7,620 nt of DNA from Actinomycetota bacterium (GTDB lineage: Bacteria; Actinomycetota; Actinomycetes; Propionibacteriales; Nocardioidaceae), in NCBI GenBank assembly GCA_009702305.1, contig WLIH01000114.1:1-7620 (forward strand), read 5' to 3'. Under the pieces are notes generated by a model. The model searched no databases and was not told the origin of the DNA. It was given only the letters and a program-made list of their open reading frames with translations. The position numbers and the translations under genes were made by a program. This document shows positions 1 to 5,842 of this stretch, piece by piece. Each line of letters begins with the position of its first letter. Position 1 is the first letter of the stretch.

Positions 1-364
1 CACCGACGGTCCCGATCCCGTCGCGACGCGCGCGGTCGGCGATCGCGTCGGCGATGTGCAGCAGCGGGATGTCGACCGCGGCCGCGACGTCGTCGGCGAC
101 GCGGTGCATCAGGTTGGTGCAGATCAGCAGCACCTCGGCGCCCGCGTCCTGGCAGCGGCGACCCGCCTCCGCCAGGAGCTGTCCGGCGCCGGCCCAGTCG
201 CCGGCCACCTGCATGGCGCGCACCTGCGCGAAGTCGAGCGACTGCAGGGCGATCGGGGCCGACGCGTGTCCGCCGAGGCGGGCCTGGGTCTCCTCGTTGA
301 TGACGCGGTAGTACTCGGCGGTGGAGTACCAGCTCATGCCGCCGATGAGTCCGATGGTCTGCAT
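1..364 (-). CDS. Aspartate/glutamate racemase family protein (C-terminus beyond left edge)
   Basis: Translating the minus strand from the ATG at 364 gives 121 residues that stay open to the window edge. The N-terminus MQTIGLIGGMSWYSTAEYY is the hallmark of the aspartate/glutamate racemase family (YgeA/aspartate racemase type). Residues 81-88, ICTNLMHR, match the family's first catalytic-cysteine motif, so Cys82 is the likely acid/base residue. The partner cysteine, expected about 110 residues later, lies outside the window. Family members are cytosolic, PLP-independent enzymes that interconvert amino-acid enantiomers by two-base chemistry; aspartate, glutamate or a broader substrate set cannot be told apart here. 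No in-frame start codon was seen upstream of 364 as far as 418, so the start is well supported, although the only nearby GGAG (366-369) is too close to be a good ribosome site. The gene is divergent from a LysR regulator, which probably controls it. Family assignment is firm; substrate is unknown. Confidence 0.9.
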   Translation of the reverse strand, partial: MQTIGLIGGMSWYSTAEYYRVINEETQARLGGHASAPIALQSLDFAQVRAMQVAGDWAGAGQLLAEAGRRCQDAGAEVLLICTNLMHRVADDVAAAVDIPLLHIADAIADRARRDGIGTVG

Positions 365-373
365 GCTCCGAGG

Positions 374-391
374 ATCCCCGCTGTCGGGGAT
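374..391. promoter_or_regulatory. Perfect 7-bp inverted repeat (operator or leader hairpin)
   Basis: ATCCCCG and CGGGGAT are perfectly complementary arms separated by four bases (CTGT). The repeat ends 10 bases upstream of the racemase ATG. On the minus strand it could fold as a strong stem with a 4-nt loop in the racemase leader RNA, or act as DNA as a binding half of the divergent LysR regulator. It does not show the textbook T-N11-A spacing. The symmetry is seen directly; the role is inferred. Confidence 0.5.
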
Positions 392-419
392 GAAAGGAAT
401 CCGCGATTTTCTAGGATCA

Positions 420-441
420 GATCAAAGCACTGCTTATGATC
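420..441. promoter_or_regulatory. Dyad between racemase and LysR genes, likely LysR operator
   Basis: Arms AAGCA (425-429) and TGCTT (431-435) flank a single central C at 430. Outer arms GATCA (420-424) and TGATC (437-441) extend the symmetry, with one extra base (A436) on the right. It sits in an island about 60% A+T (391-440) inside otherwise G+C-rich DNA. LysR-type regulators usually bind such dyads between themselves and a divergent target. The dyad overlaps the proposed -10 box of the LysR gene, which would give autorepression. Binding by this regulator is inferred. Confidence 0.5.
435..440 (+). promoter_or_regulatory. Probable -10 box of the LysR gene (leaderless transcript)
   Basis: TATGAT fits the actinobacterial -10 consensus TANNNT and is followed by exactly six bases before the ATG at 447, so transcription would start at or next to the A of the start codon. 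No convincing -35 is visible 16-19 bases upstream. The purine run GGGG at 443-446 touches the ATG and cannot act as a normal ribosome site, which supports leaderless initiation. Confidence 0.55.
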
Positions 442-446
442 AGGGG

Positions 447-1334
447 ATGGACCCGCGGCGCCTGCTCATCTTCCGGGAGGTCGCCCGAGCCGGCTCGATC
501 AGCGCGGCTGCGCGCGCCCTCGGCTGGACCCAGCCGGCCGTCAGCCAGCACCTGCGGGCCCTGGAGCGCGAGACCGGCTGCGCCCTGCTGCTGCGCGGAG
601 CCGGCGGAGTGGAGCTGACCGAGCCGGGTCGGGCCCTGCTGACGCGGGCCGACGCCGTCGCGGCCCACCTGCACATGGCCGAGCAGGAGATGGCGGCACT
701 CACCACGCTGCAGCGGGGCACCGTGCGCCTGGCGGCCTTCCCCTCGGCCGCGGCGACCCTGGTGCCGCGAGCGGTCGCCGGACTGCGCCGGCGTCACCCC
801 GACCTCGACGTGACGCTGGCCGAAGCCGAGCCGCCGGAGGCCGTGGCCCTGCTGGAGGAGGGTGCGGTCGACCTGGCGCTGGTCTTCGGGTACGACGACG
901 AGCCCGTCGGCCCGGCCGGCCTGGTGTGGCTGCCGCTGGGCGAGGAGCCCGTGCACCTGGTGCTGCCCCCCGATCATCGCCTCGCCCAGCGGCGCGCGGT
1001 CGCGCCGGCCGACCTCGCCGAGGAGCCGTGGGTGGTGGGCTGCCCGCGCTGTCGCGAGCACGCCGTCCTGGTGTGCGCCGGGGCCGGCTTCGAGCCGCAG
1101 GTGCGCCACGTCAGCGACGACTACGTCGTGGTCCAGAACCTGGTGGCCGTCGGCCTCGGGGTCGCCCTGCTGCCCCGCTCGGCGCTCGAGGCCTACCGTC
1201 ACCCGCAGGTCGTGGTGCGCGAGTCGGCCGCATGGGGCACCCGCACCTTCGGGGTGCTGCACCGCGAGGGCGCACCCGCCGTGCCGGCGACGGCGGCCGC
1301 CCTGCGCGAGCTGGTCGGACTGGCTAGCGGGTGA
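447..1334 (+). CDS. LysR-type transcriptional regulator
   Basis: The 295-residue protein has the usual LysR-family length. The N-terminal winged helix-turn-helix is at about residues 5-63, with the signature SISAAARALGWTQPAVSQHL (18-37) followed by LRALERETG. A linker helix follows (about 65-90), then a two-lobed periplasmic-binding-protein-like effector domain (about 91-290). Such proteins bind DNA as tetramers and change promoter bending when a small effector binds. The ATG at 447 was chosen because MDPRRLLIFREVA aligns with the start of the family; an in-frame ATG at 321 would add 42 residues that lie inside the racemase gene. The divergent racemase suggests an amino-acid-related effector, but that is inference. 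Cys199, Cys202 and Cys210 (GCPRC then VLVC) cluster in the effector domain. The 3' end overlaps the convergent subtilase gene by 11 bases. Confidence 0.93.
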   Translation: MDPRRLLIFREVARAGSISAAARALGWTQPAVSQHLRALERETGCALLLRGAGGVELTEPGRALLTRADAVAAHLHMAEQEMAALTTLQRGTVRLAAFPSAAATLVPRAVAGLRRRHPDLDVTLAEAEPPEAVALLEEGAVDLALVFGYDDEPVGPAGLVWLPLGEEPVHLVLPPDHRLAQRRAVAPADLAEEPWVVGCPRCREHAVLVCAGAGFEPQVRHVSDDYVVVQNLVAVGLGVALLPRSALEAYRHPQVVVRESAAWGTRTFGVLHREGAPAVPATAAALRELVGLASG

Positions 1335-3471
1335 GCAGCACCGGGATGCGGGTGCGCGTCCCGTGGGCGCCACGCCAGAGCACCCAGCCGTCGTCGCTCA
1401 GCGACGGCCCGCTCACCGTCAGCGTGTAGGTGGCCGACTCGCCCGGCGCCAGCCTGACCGCCGCAGGCGTCACGACAGCGCTGTGGTGCCTGAAGCCGCC
1501 GGTCGAGGAGGAGAAGTAGAGCGCGCGACGGCCGACGTTGGTCACCGTCCGGGTGATGGTCGAGGCGGCGCCGGCGAGCACGATCGAGGGCAGGTTGAGG
1601 TCGCGGACGTCGCCGTCGAGCCAGGCGCGGTAGTCGATGCTGGGCAGCGCGTAGACAAGCCCCGGCTGGCGGGCCCGCTCCGGCCGCACCCGACCGGCGC
1701 CGCTGTGCAGCGCGTCGGAGTTGGCGACCGCGCGCGCGGTGGTCGCCAGCGCGGAGCGCACCCACGGCGCCGACCAGTCGTGGCGGGCGAGCAGGGTCGC
1801 CGCCCCGCCGCTGGTGTACGCCGTCGCGGCCGAGGTGCCGGACACGAAGTCCCAGCGCTGCCCGCGCGCGGCGATCGGCACCGCACCGAGCACGCCGACA
1901 CCGGGCGCGACCAGGTCGGGCTTGAGCACGGCGCCCGACGGGTTGCCGGCGCTGGAGGAGCGCACCATGCGGGCGTCCGGTCGCTCGACGCCGACCGGGG
2001 TCAGGCGCACGTCCTGCCGAGGGTGCCGACGCGCCCAGCGGCGTACGACGAGGCCGTCGGCGCGGCCGAGGTGGACGGTGGGCACGGTGTGGAAGTCGGC
2101 GTCGACCGATTGGGGCGCGAGGTTGACCAGGACCATCCCGACGCCGTCGGCCTGAGCGACCGCGGCGGACTTGTCGACCCGGCCGACCCCGCCCCGGTCG
2201 CAGAGCACGATCGCGCCATGCACCCGGCTCGCGTCGAGGCTGCCCGGAGCGCAGATCCGGGCGTCGGCCCGGGTGGCGTCGGGGGCGGCTGCGTGGGCGC
2301 CGACGACGAGCGGAGCCGGACCGACGCTGCGCACCGCAGCCATCGCGCCCGCCAGCCGAGGTCCGGACGACCCGAGGCGCACCTGCCCGCGACGCACGAC
2401 CCCGGTGGTGCTGCCGACGGTGGTCACCCACGGCACGGGGTGCGCTGCGAAGTGGCTGCTGCCGTCGTTGCCGGCCGCTGCGACCACGACGACGTCGGCC
2501 TCGGCAGCGCCGAGCAGGGCACGCTCGACCGTGTCGAGGCGGTCGTCGGGACCGGAGACGGAGAGATTGAGGACGTCGACGCCGTCGCGGGTGGCCTGGT
2601 CGATGGCGGCGACCAGGTCGGCGGTCGCGCAACCGTCGTCGTGCGGGTCGGGCGCGCTCCAGCAGGCCTTGTAGACGGCGATCCGGGCCTGGGGCGCGAG
2701 GCCGGCGTACGACCCGAGGTCCTCGGCGCCGACCCGCACCGTCACACCGGCGTTGCCGGCCGCGATCGACGCCATCTGGGTGCCGTGACCGTCGTCGTCG
2801 CGCGGGGAGAGCGACGAGGAGACCCGCAAGGCGTCCTCACCGAACCCGGCCACGAACCAGTCGCCGGCGACGACCTTGTCGTTGCACGCGCCGCGACCCC
2901 ACTCGTCGTCGGTGCTGCAGCGGCCGTCGAAGCCCTCGGGCACGGGGCCGAGGTCGGGAGCCGAGGCGAAGACGGGGTTGTCGGAGGAGAGGCCCGAGTC
3001 GACGAAGCCGATGACGACGCCGCGCCCGCCCCGCGAGCGAGACGACGGAGCCGCCGCGGACTCGGTGATGACGCCGTCGCTGGCCAGCCGCCGCAGGCTG
3101 TTGCGCTCGACGAGGTCGACCGCGGGGTCGGCCTCCAACGCGTCGGCCTGGGCGCGGGTCAGCTCGACGGCGACGCCGTTGAGGGCGCTGGTCCAGCGGT
3201 AGACGGGACTGCCGGCCCCGATCGATGCGAGCACGCGATCCTGGACGGCCCGCAGCTGCAGCTCCTGGACGGCCAGCGGGAGCAGCGGGGTGCGGATGCC
3301 CGCCGTGCCCGGTCCGTCGAGGGTCACCAGATAGAGGTGGGTGCCCGCGGCCGGCGCGGCCGCCTGCACGGGCGTCACGCCGAGCCCGCCGAGGGCCAGC
3401 GCGAGCAGCACGACGCAGCCGAGCAGACGTCGTACGACGCTGCTGGGGCGGGTGGTGGTGCTGCGCGACAC
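1324..3471 (-). CDS. Secreted S8 family serine peptidase (subtilase) with PA and Fn3-like domains
   Basis: With the GTG at 3471 as start the protein is 715 residues. Residues 1-37 form a signal peptide: two arginines (14-15), a hydrophobic core VVLLALALGGLG, and a VQA cleavage site. An I9-type inhibitory propeptide follows (about 45-128). The S8 catalytic triad is Asp158 (GFVDSGL), His229 (DDDGHGTQMAS) and Ser547 (VSGTSAATAYTSG), with oxyanion Asn335 (AAAGNDGSS). A protease-associated (PA) domain is inserted at about 370-490, and the C-terminal 95 residues form an Fn3-like domain (TRTVTNVGRRALYF). This order resembles plant cucumisin-like subtilases. Cysteine pairs at 185/196, 270/281 and 407/424 could form disulfides. 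No sorting signal or C-terminal membrane anchor is seen, so it is probably released to digest external protein. The Ser motif departs from the usual GTSMAxPH. The start is chosen for its strong ribosome site; starts at 3498 or 3627 lack one, and the latter would run into the divergent gene. Confidence 0.93.
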   Translation of the reverse strand: MSRSTTTRPSSVVRRLLGCVVLLALALGGLGVTPVQAAAPAAGTHLYLVTLDGPGTAGIRTPLLPLAVQELQLRAVQDRVLASIGAGSPVYRWTSALNGVAVELTRAQADALEADPAVDLVERNSLRRLASDGVITESAAAPSSRSRGGRGVVIGFVDSGLSSDNPVFASAPDLGPVPEGFDGRCSTDDEWGRGACNDKVVAGDWFVAGFGEDALRVSSSLSPRDDDGHGTQMASIAAGNAGVTVRVGAEDLGSYAGLAPQARIAVYKACWSAPDPHDDGCATADLVAAIDQATRDGVDVLNLSVSGPDDRLDTVERALLGAAEADVVVVAAAGNDGSSHFAAHPVPWVTTVGSTTGVVRRGQVRLGSSGPRLAGAMAAVRSVGPAPLVVGAHAAAPDATRADARICAPGSLDASRVHGAIVLCDRGGVGRVDKSAAVAQADGVGMVLVNLAPQSVDADFHTVPTVHLGRADGLVVRRWARRHPRQDVRLTPVGVERPDARMVRSSSAGNPSGAVLKPDLVAPGVGVLGAVPIAARGQRWDFVSGTSAATAYTSGGAATLLARHDWSAPWVRSALATTARAVANSDALHSGAGRVRPERARQPGLVYALPSIDYRAWLDGDVRDLNLPSIVLAGAASTITRTVTNVGRRALYFSSSTGGFRHHSAVVTPAAVRLAPGESATYTLTVSGPSLSDDGWVLWRGAHGTRTRIPVLLTR

Positions 3472-3476
3472 GGGAT

Positions 3477-3483
3477 TCCTCTC
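3477..3483 (-). promoter_or_regulatory. Ribosome binding site that fixes the subtilase GTG start
   Basis: On the minus strand GAGAGGA lies five bases upstream of the GTG at 3471, a near-ideal Shine-Dalgarno site. The alternative ATG at 3498 has no purine-rich site at useful distance, so the GTG is preferred. Confidence 0.7.
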
Positions 3484-3496
3484 GACGGAACCATCC

Positions 3497-3502
3497 ATTG
3501 TG
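3497..3502 (-). promoter_or_regulatory. Possible -10 box of the subtilase gene
   Basis: Minus-strand CACAAT resembles TATAAT and would put the transcript start near 3490, leaving a leader of about 19 bases that contains the GAGAGGA site. It would also place the alternative ATG at 3498 inside the promoter. No clear -35 was found, so this is tentative. Confidence 0.3.
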
Positions 3503-3587
3503 GCCGATGGGACCCCACCCGGCAGCAGAACGGGCTCCGCGGCCCGCGCCACGCTCGGCTGGACCGGCGGGCGTCCACCCCGCCATC

Positions 3588-3593
3588 TAGGCT
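3588..3593 (+). promoter_or_regulatory. Probable -10 box of the HAD-LarE gene (leaderless transcript)
   Basis: TAGGCT fits the actinobacterial TANNNT consensus and is followed by six bases (CGCCCC) before the ATG at 3600. This is the same spacing as at the LysR gene. No Shine-Dalgarno sequence precedes the ATG. Together these point to a transcript starting at the A of the start codon. No convincing -35 was found. Confidence 0.55.
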
Positions 3594-3599
3594 CGCCCC

Positions 3600-5069
3600 A
3601 TGTCATCGCCTGGTCCCGCGCTGCCACTGGTCGTGGGCTTCGACCTGGACCTGACGCTCATCGACACCGTCCCCGGGTTCCGCAGCGTGCTGCTGGCCCT
3701 GGGTGCCGAGCTCGGGGTCGACTTCCCGGTGGAGGAGATGACGAGCAAGCTCGGCCCGCCGCTCGACCTGCTGCTGGCGCCGTACCTGCCCGCGGAGCAG
3801 ATCGCGGCGGTGGGCGACCGGTTCCGGGCGCTCTACCCCGAGCACGCGGTCGCCTCGGTGCCGGCCCTGCCGGGCGCCCACGAGTCGATCGCGGCGGTGC
3901 GCCGACACGGTGGTCGCGTGGTGGTGGTGACGGGGAAGTACGCCCCCAACGCCCAGCTCCACCTGGACCACGTCGGCTTCGAGGTCGACCACCTGGAGGG
4001 CTGGGTCTGGGGGGTCGGCAAGGCGGACGCGCTGGTGCGCGAGGGCGCCTCCATCTACGTCGGCGATCACATCCACGACGTCGAGGGCGCGCTGGCCGCC
4101 GGCGTGACGAGCGTGTCGGTGCTGACCGGCGGGTGCACCCGCGAGGAGCTGGAGGAGGCCGGCACGCACGTGGTGCTCGACGACCTCGGCGCCTTCCCGG
4201 CCTGGCTCGACGACCACCTGCTCAGCCTCCGACTCGCTGCATTGGAGGCCGACCTGGTCGCCCGAGGGTCGGTGCTCGTCGCCTACAGCGGCGGTGCCGA
4301 CAGCGCCCTCCTGCTCGCCGCGGCCGTGCGGGCACTGGGGGCCGACCGGGTGGTCGCCGCCACCGGCTACTCGCACTCCCTGCCGCAGGTCGAGCGCGAC
4401 CCGGCCCGGGAGCTGGCCGAGTCGCTCGGTGTGCAGGTGCTGACGCCCGAGACCCACGAACTCGACCGTGAGGGCTACCGCGCCAACGATGGCGACCGCT
4501 GCTTCTTCTGCAAGGCCGAGCTGCTCGACACGCTGGTGCCGATCGCCGCCGAGCGCGGCATCGCGTACGTCGCGACCGGCACCAACGCCGACGACCTCGC
4601 GGCCGGCTTCCGCCCCGGCATCCGTGCCGCCGCCGAGCGCTCGGCGATCACCCCGCTCGCCGACGCCGGTCTCACCAAGGACCAGATCCGGGAGGCATCG
4701 CGCCGCTGGGGGCTGCCGACCTGGGACAAGCCGGCAGCCGCCTGTCTGTCCTCGCGGATCGCGTACGGCGTCGAGGTCACCTCCCACCGGCTGGCCAGGG
4801 TCGAGCGGGCCGAGGCCGCCGTGCGTGCTGTGCTGGCCGCCGCGGGCGTCGTGACGCACGACCTGCGGGTGCGCGACCTCGGCGACGCCGCGTCGGTCGA
4901 GGTCGACGCCGTGCTGCTCAGCGGCGTCCTCGCCCCGGATGCCGCCCTGGGCGTCCAGCTGCTCGACGAGGTGCGGGCCGCGGGCTTCGCAACGGCGTCG
5001 CTCGCCCCGCAGGGCTTCCGCTCCGGGGCGATGAACCTGCGGCTCGCCGACCCCGAGCGCTGGCGGTGA
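3600..5069 (+). CDS. larE: HAD phosphatase fused to LarE-type ATP-dependent sacrificial sulfur transferase
   Basis: This is a 489-residue two-domain protein. Residues 1 to about 208 are a HAD hydrolase of the phosphoglycolate-phosphatase type with all catalytic motifs: Asp15/Asp17 (FDLDLTLIDT), Thr111 (VVVVTGK), Lys141 (GVGKADAL) and Asp156/Asp160 (VGDHIHD). Residues from about 209 are a full-length LarE: PP-loop SGGADS (230-235), DRCFFCKAEL (299-308), PAAACLSSRIAYG (378-390) and the C-terminal QGFRSGAMN. LarE proteins adenylate a carboxylate of the nickel-pincer precursor and insert sulfur. Single-Cys forms sacrifice their own cysteine, while three-Cys forms carry a [4Fe-4S] cluster. Cys301, Cys304 and Cys382 place this protein with the three-Cys type. 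Reading frame and G+C are continuous across the junction, so I see no sign of a sequencing frameshift. No larA, larB or larC is present in the window. The stop overlaps the next start by four bases. Both activities are likely; the combined role is unknown. Confidence 0.93.
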   Translation: MSSPGPALPLVVGFDLDLTLIDTVPGFRSVLLALGAELGVDFPVEEMTSKLGPPLDLLLAPYLPAEQIAAVGDRFRALYPEHAVASVPALPGAHESIAAVRRHGGRVVVVTGKYAPNAQLHLDHVGFEVDHLEGWVWGVGKADALVREGASIYVGDHIHDVEGALAAGVTSVSVLTGGCTREELEEAGTHVVLDDLGAFPAWLDDHLLSLRLAALEADLVARGSVLVAYSGGADSALLLAAAVRALGADRVVAATGYSHSLPQVERDPARELAESLGVQVLTPETHELDREGYRANDGDRCFFCKAELLDTLVPIAAERGIAYVATGTNADDLAAGFRPGIRAAAERSAITPLADAGLTKDQIREASRRWGLPTWDKPAAACLSSRIAYGVEVTSHRLARVERAEAAVRAVLAAAGVVTHDLRVRDLGDAASVEVDAVLLSGVLAPDAALGVQLLDEVRAAGFATASLAPQGFRSGAMNLRLADPERWR

Positions 5070-5785
5070 CGGTCGGCGAGGTGCTGTCGCGGGTCTGGGC
5101 CGACGCCACCTCGCGGCAGCCGCTGCCCGACCCGACGCTCGTCCTGGCGACCGGCCTGCTCGCCGTCGTCGTCGTGCTGCTGCCGAGCACCTGGCGTCGG
5201 GTGCGGCTCGGGATCACGATCGTCCACGAGGCCGGGCACGCCGTCACTGCCGTGCTCGTCGGTCGCCGTCTCCAGGGCATCCGGCTGCACGCCGACACCT
5301 CCGGCGTCACCGTGTCGCGCGGGCGCCCTCGCGGCCCGGGCATGGTGCTGATGCTCGCGAGCGGCTACCTCGCTCCGGCGGCCCTCGGGCTGGTCGCCGC
5401 CCTCCTGCTCGCCGACGGCCGCCCGCTGACGCTGCTGTGGCTGCTGGTGCTCCTCGGTCTGGCGATGCTGGTGTGGGTGCGCAACGGCTACGCCGCTCTC
5501 GCCCTGCTCGGCGTCGGCGGGGTCGTCGCCGCGATCGGCTGGTGGGGGACCGCTGCGGTGCAGTCGGCGGCGGCGTACGCCATCGCCTGGGTGCTCCTGG
5601 TGGCCGCGCCGCGCCCGTTGCTGGAGCTGGTGGCAGTGCGACGATCCGGTCGACGCGGGTCCGATCCCGACCAGCTGGCCGCGATCACGCCCCTGCCCGC
5701 GATGGTCTGGGTGCTGCTCCTGTTGGCCGCGAGCCTCGCCGGCCTCGTGGTCGGTGCCGGGCGGCTCGCCCCCCGCCTGCTCTGA
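5066..5785 (+). CDS. M50-type (M50B-like) intramembrane zinc metalloprotease
   Basis: The 239-residue membrane protein carries the zinc motif HEAGH at 54-58 (IVHEAGHAVTAVLVGRR), followed by a histidine-containing stretch (GIRLHADTSGVT) and about six hydrophobic segments (roughly 24-40, 93-117, 121-137, 142-160, 166-182, 213-231). Near the C-terminus, GSDPDQLAAITPLPAMVW matches the SDxDQLAxxTxLPxxVW block I associate with this small actinobacterial M50 group; one of Asp200/Asp202 could be the third zinc ligand. M50 proteases cut substrates within or close to the membrane, often to release anti-sigma factors or other signalling proteins. No PDZ domain and no obvious substrate gene are nearby. 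The GTG start at 5066 shares GTGA with the upstream LarE stop, so translation is probably coupled and the two products co-expressed. Family assignment is firm; substrate is unknown. Confidence 0.87.
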   Translation: MTVGEVLSRVWADATSRQPLPDPTLVLATGLLAVVVVLLPSTWRRVRLGITIVHEAGHAVTAVLVGRRLQGIRLHADTSGVTVSRGRPRGPGMVLMLASGYLAPAALGLVAALLLADGRPLTLLWLLVLLGLAMLVWVRNGYAALALLGVGGVVAAIGWWGTAAVQSAAAYAIAWVLLVAAPRPLLELVAVRRSGRRGSDPDQLAAITPLPAMVWVLLLLAASLAGLVVGAGRLAPRLL

Positions 5786-5786
5786 G

Positions 5787-5792
5787 TATCCT
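5787..5792 (+). promoter_or_regulatory. Probable -10 box of the cold-shock gene
   Basis: TATCCT fits TANNNT and begins two bases after the protease stop codon. It would start transcription near 5799, giving a leader of about 44 bases. No clear -35 is seen within the protease coding end. Read-through from the upstream operon is also possible, as no terminator separates the genes. Confidence 0.45.
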
Positions 5793-5798
5793 TGGCCC

Positions 5799-5817
5799 GC
5801 TCGGCCCCGAGCCGAGC
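5799..5817 (+). promoter_or_regulatory. Overlapping alternative hairpins at the 5' end of the cold-shock leader
   Basis: GCTCGG (5799-5804) can pair with CCGAGC (5812-5817) as a 6-bp stem with a 7-base loop. Alternatively GCTCG (5799-5803) can pair with CGAGC (5808-5812) as a 5-bp stem with a 4-base loop. The two share the left arm and exclude each other. The predicted transcript start lies right at the stem, which would stabilise the RNA end. There is no T-run, so a terminator is unlikely. A temperature role is only an inference. Confidence 0.4.
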
Positions 5818-5830
5818 GAGTCGATCGAGA

Positions 5831-5836
5831 AGGTGA
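5831..5836 (+). promoter_or_regulatory. Ribosome binding site of the cold-shock gene
   Basis: AGGTGA, within GAGAAGGTGA (5827-5836), complements the 16S rRNA tail and lies six bases before the GTG at 5843. This supports the GTG start, unlike the leaderless genes elsewhere in the window. Confidence 0.65.
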
Positions 5837-5842
5837 GTCGCA

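Noticed and set aside
321..446. An upstream ATG at 321 as the LysR start
   Set aside because: It would add 42 non-homologous residues, running through the racemase gene and the operator region. The ATG at 447 matches the family N-terminus.
417..1373. A 318-codon open frame antisense to the LysR gene
   Set aside because: No family features; it fully shadows a gene with a clear HTH and effector domain.
3411..3422. LLGC in the subtilase signal peptide as a lipobox
   Set aside because: The cysteine (residue 19) lies at the start of the hydrophobic core, not at its end, and a normal VQA cleavage site follows. Lipidation is unlikely.
3472..3627. Longer subtilase starts at 3498 (ATG) or 3627
   Set aside because: Neither has a ribosome site. 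The 3627 start overlaps the divergent HAD-LarE gene and places the signal peptide far from the N-terminus. The GTG at 3471 has GAGAGGA at five bases.
862..3654. A 930-codon open frame on the plus strand, antisense to the subtilase
   Set aside because: Its composition is Arg/Ala/Gly/Val/Asp-rich low complexity with no recognisable domain. It is the mirror of the well-supported minus-strand subtilase, expected where third-position G+C removes stops.
4200..4260. Possible sequencing frameshift joining two separate genes at the HAD/LarE junction
   Set aside because: The frame is continuous, codon bias does not shift, and no start with a ribosome site was seen for LarE near the junction. I treat it as a real fusion, though relatives should be checked.
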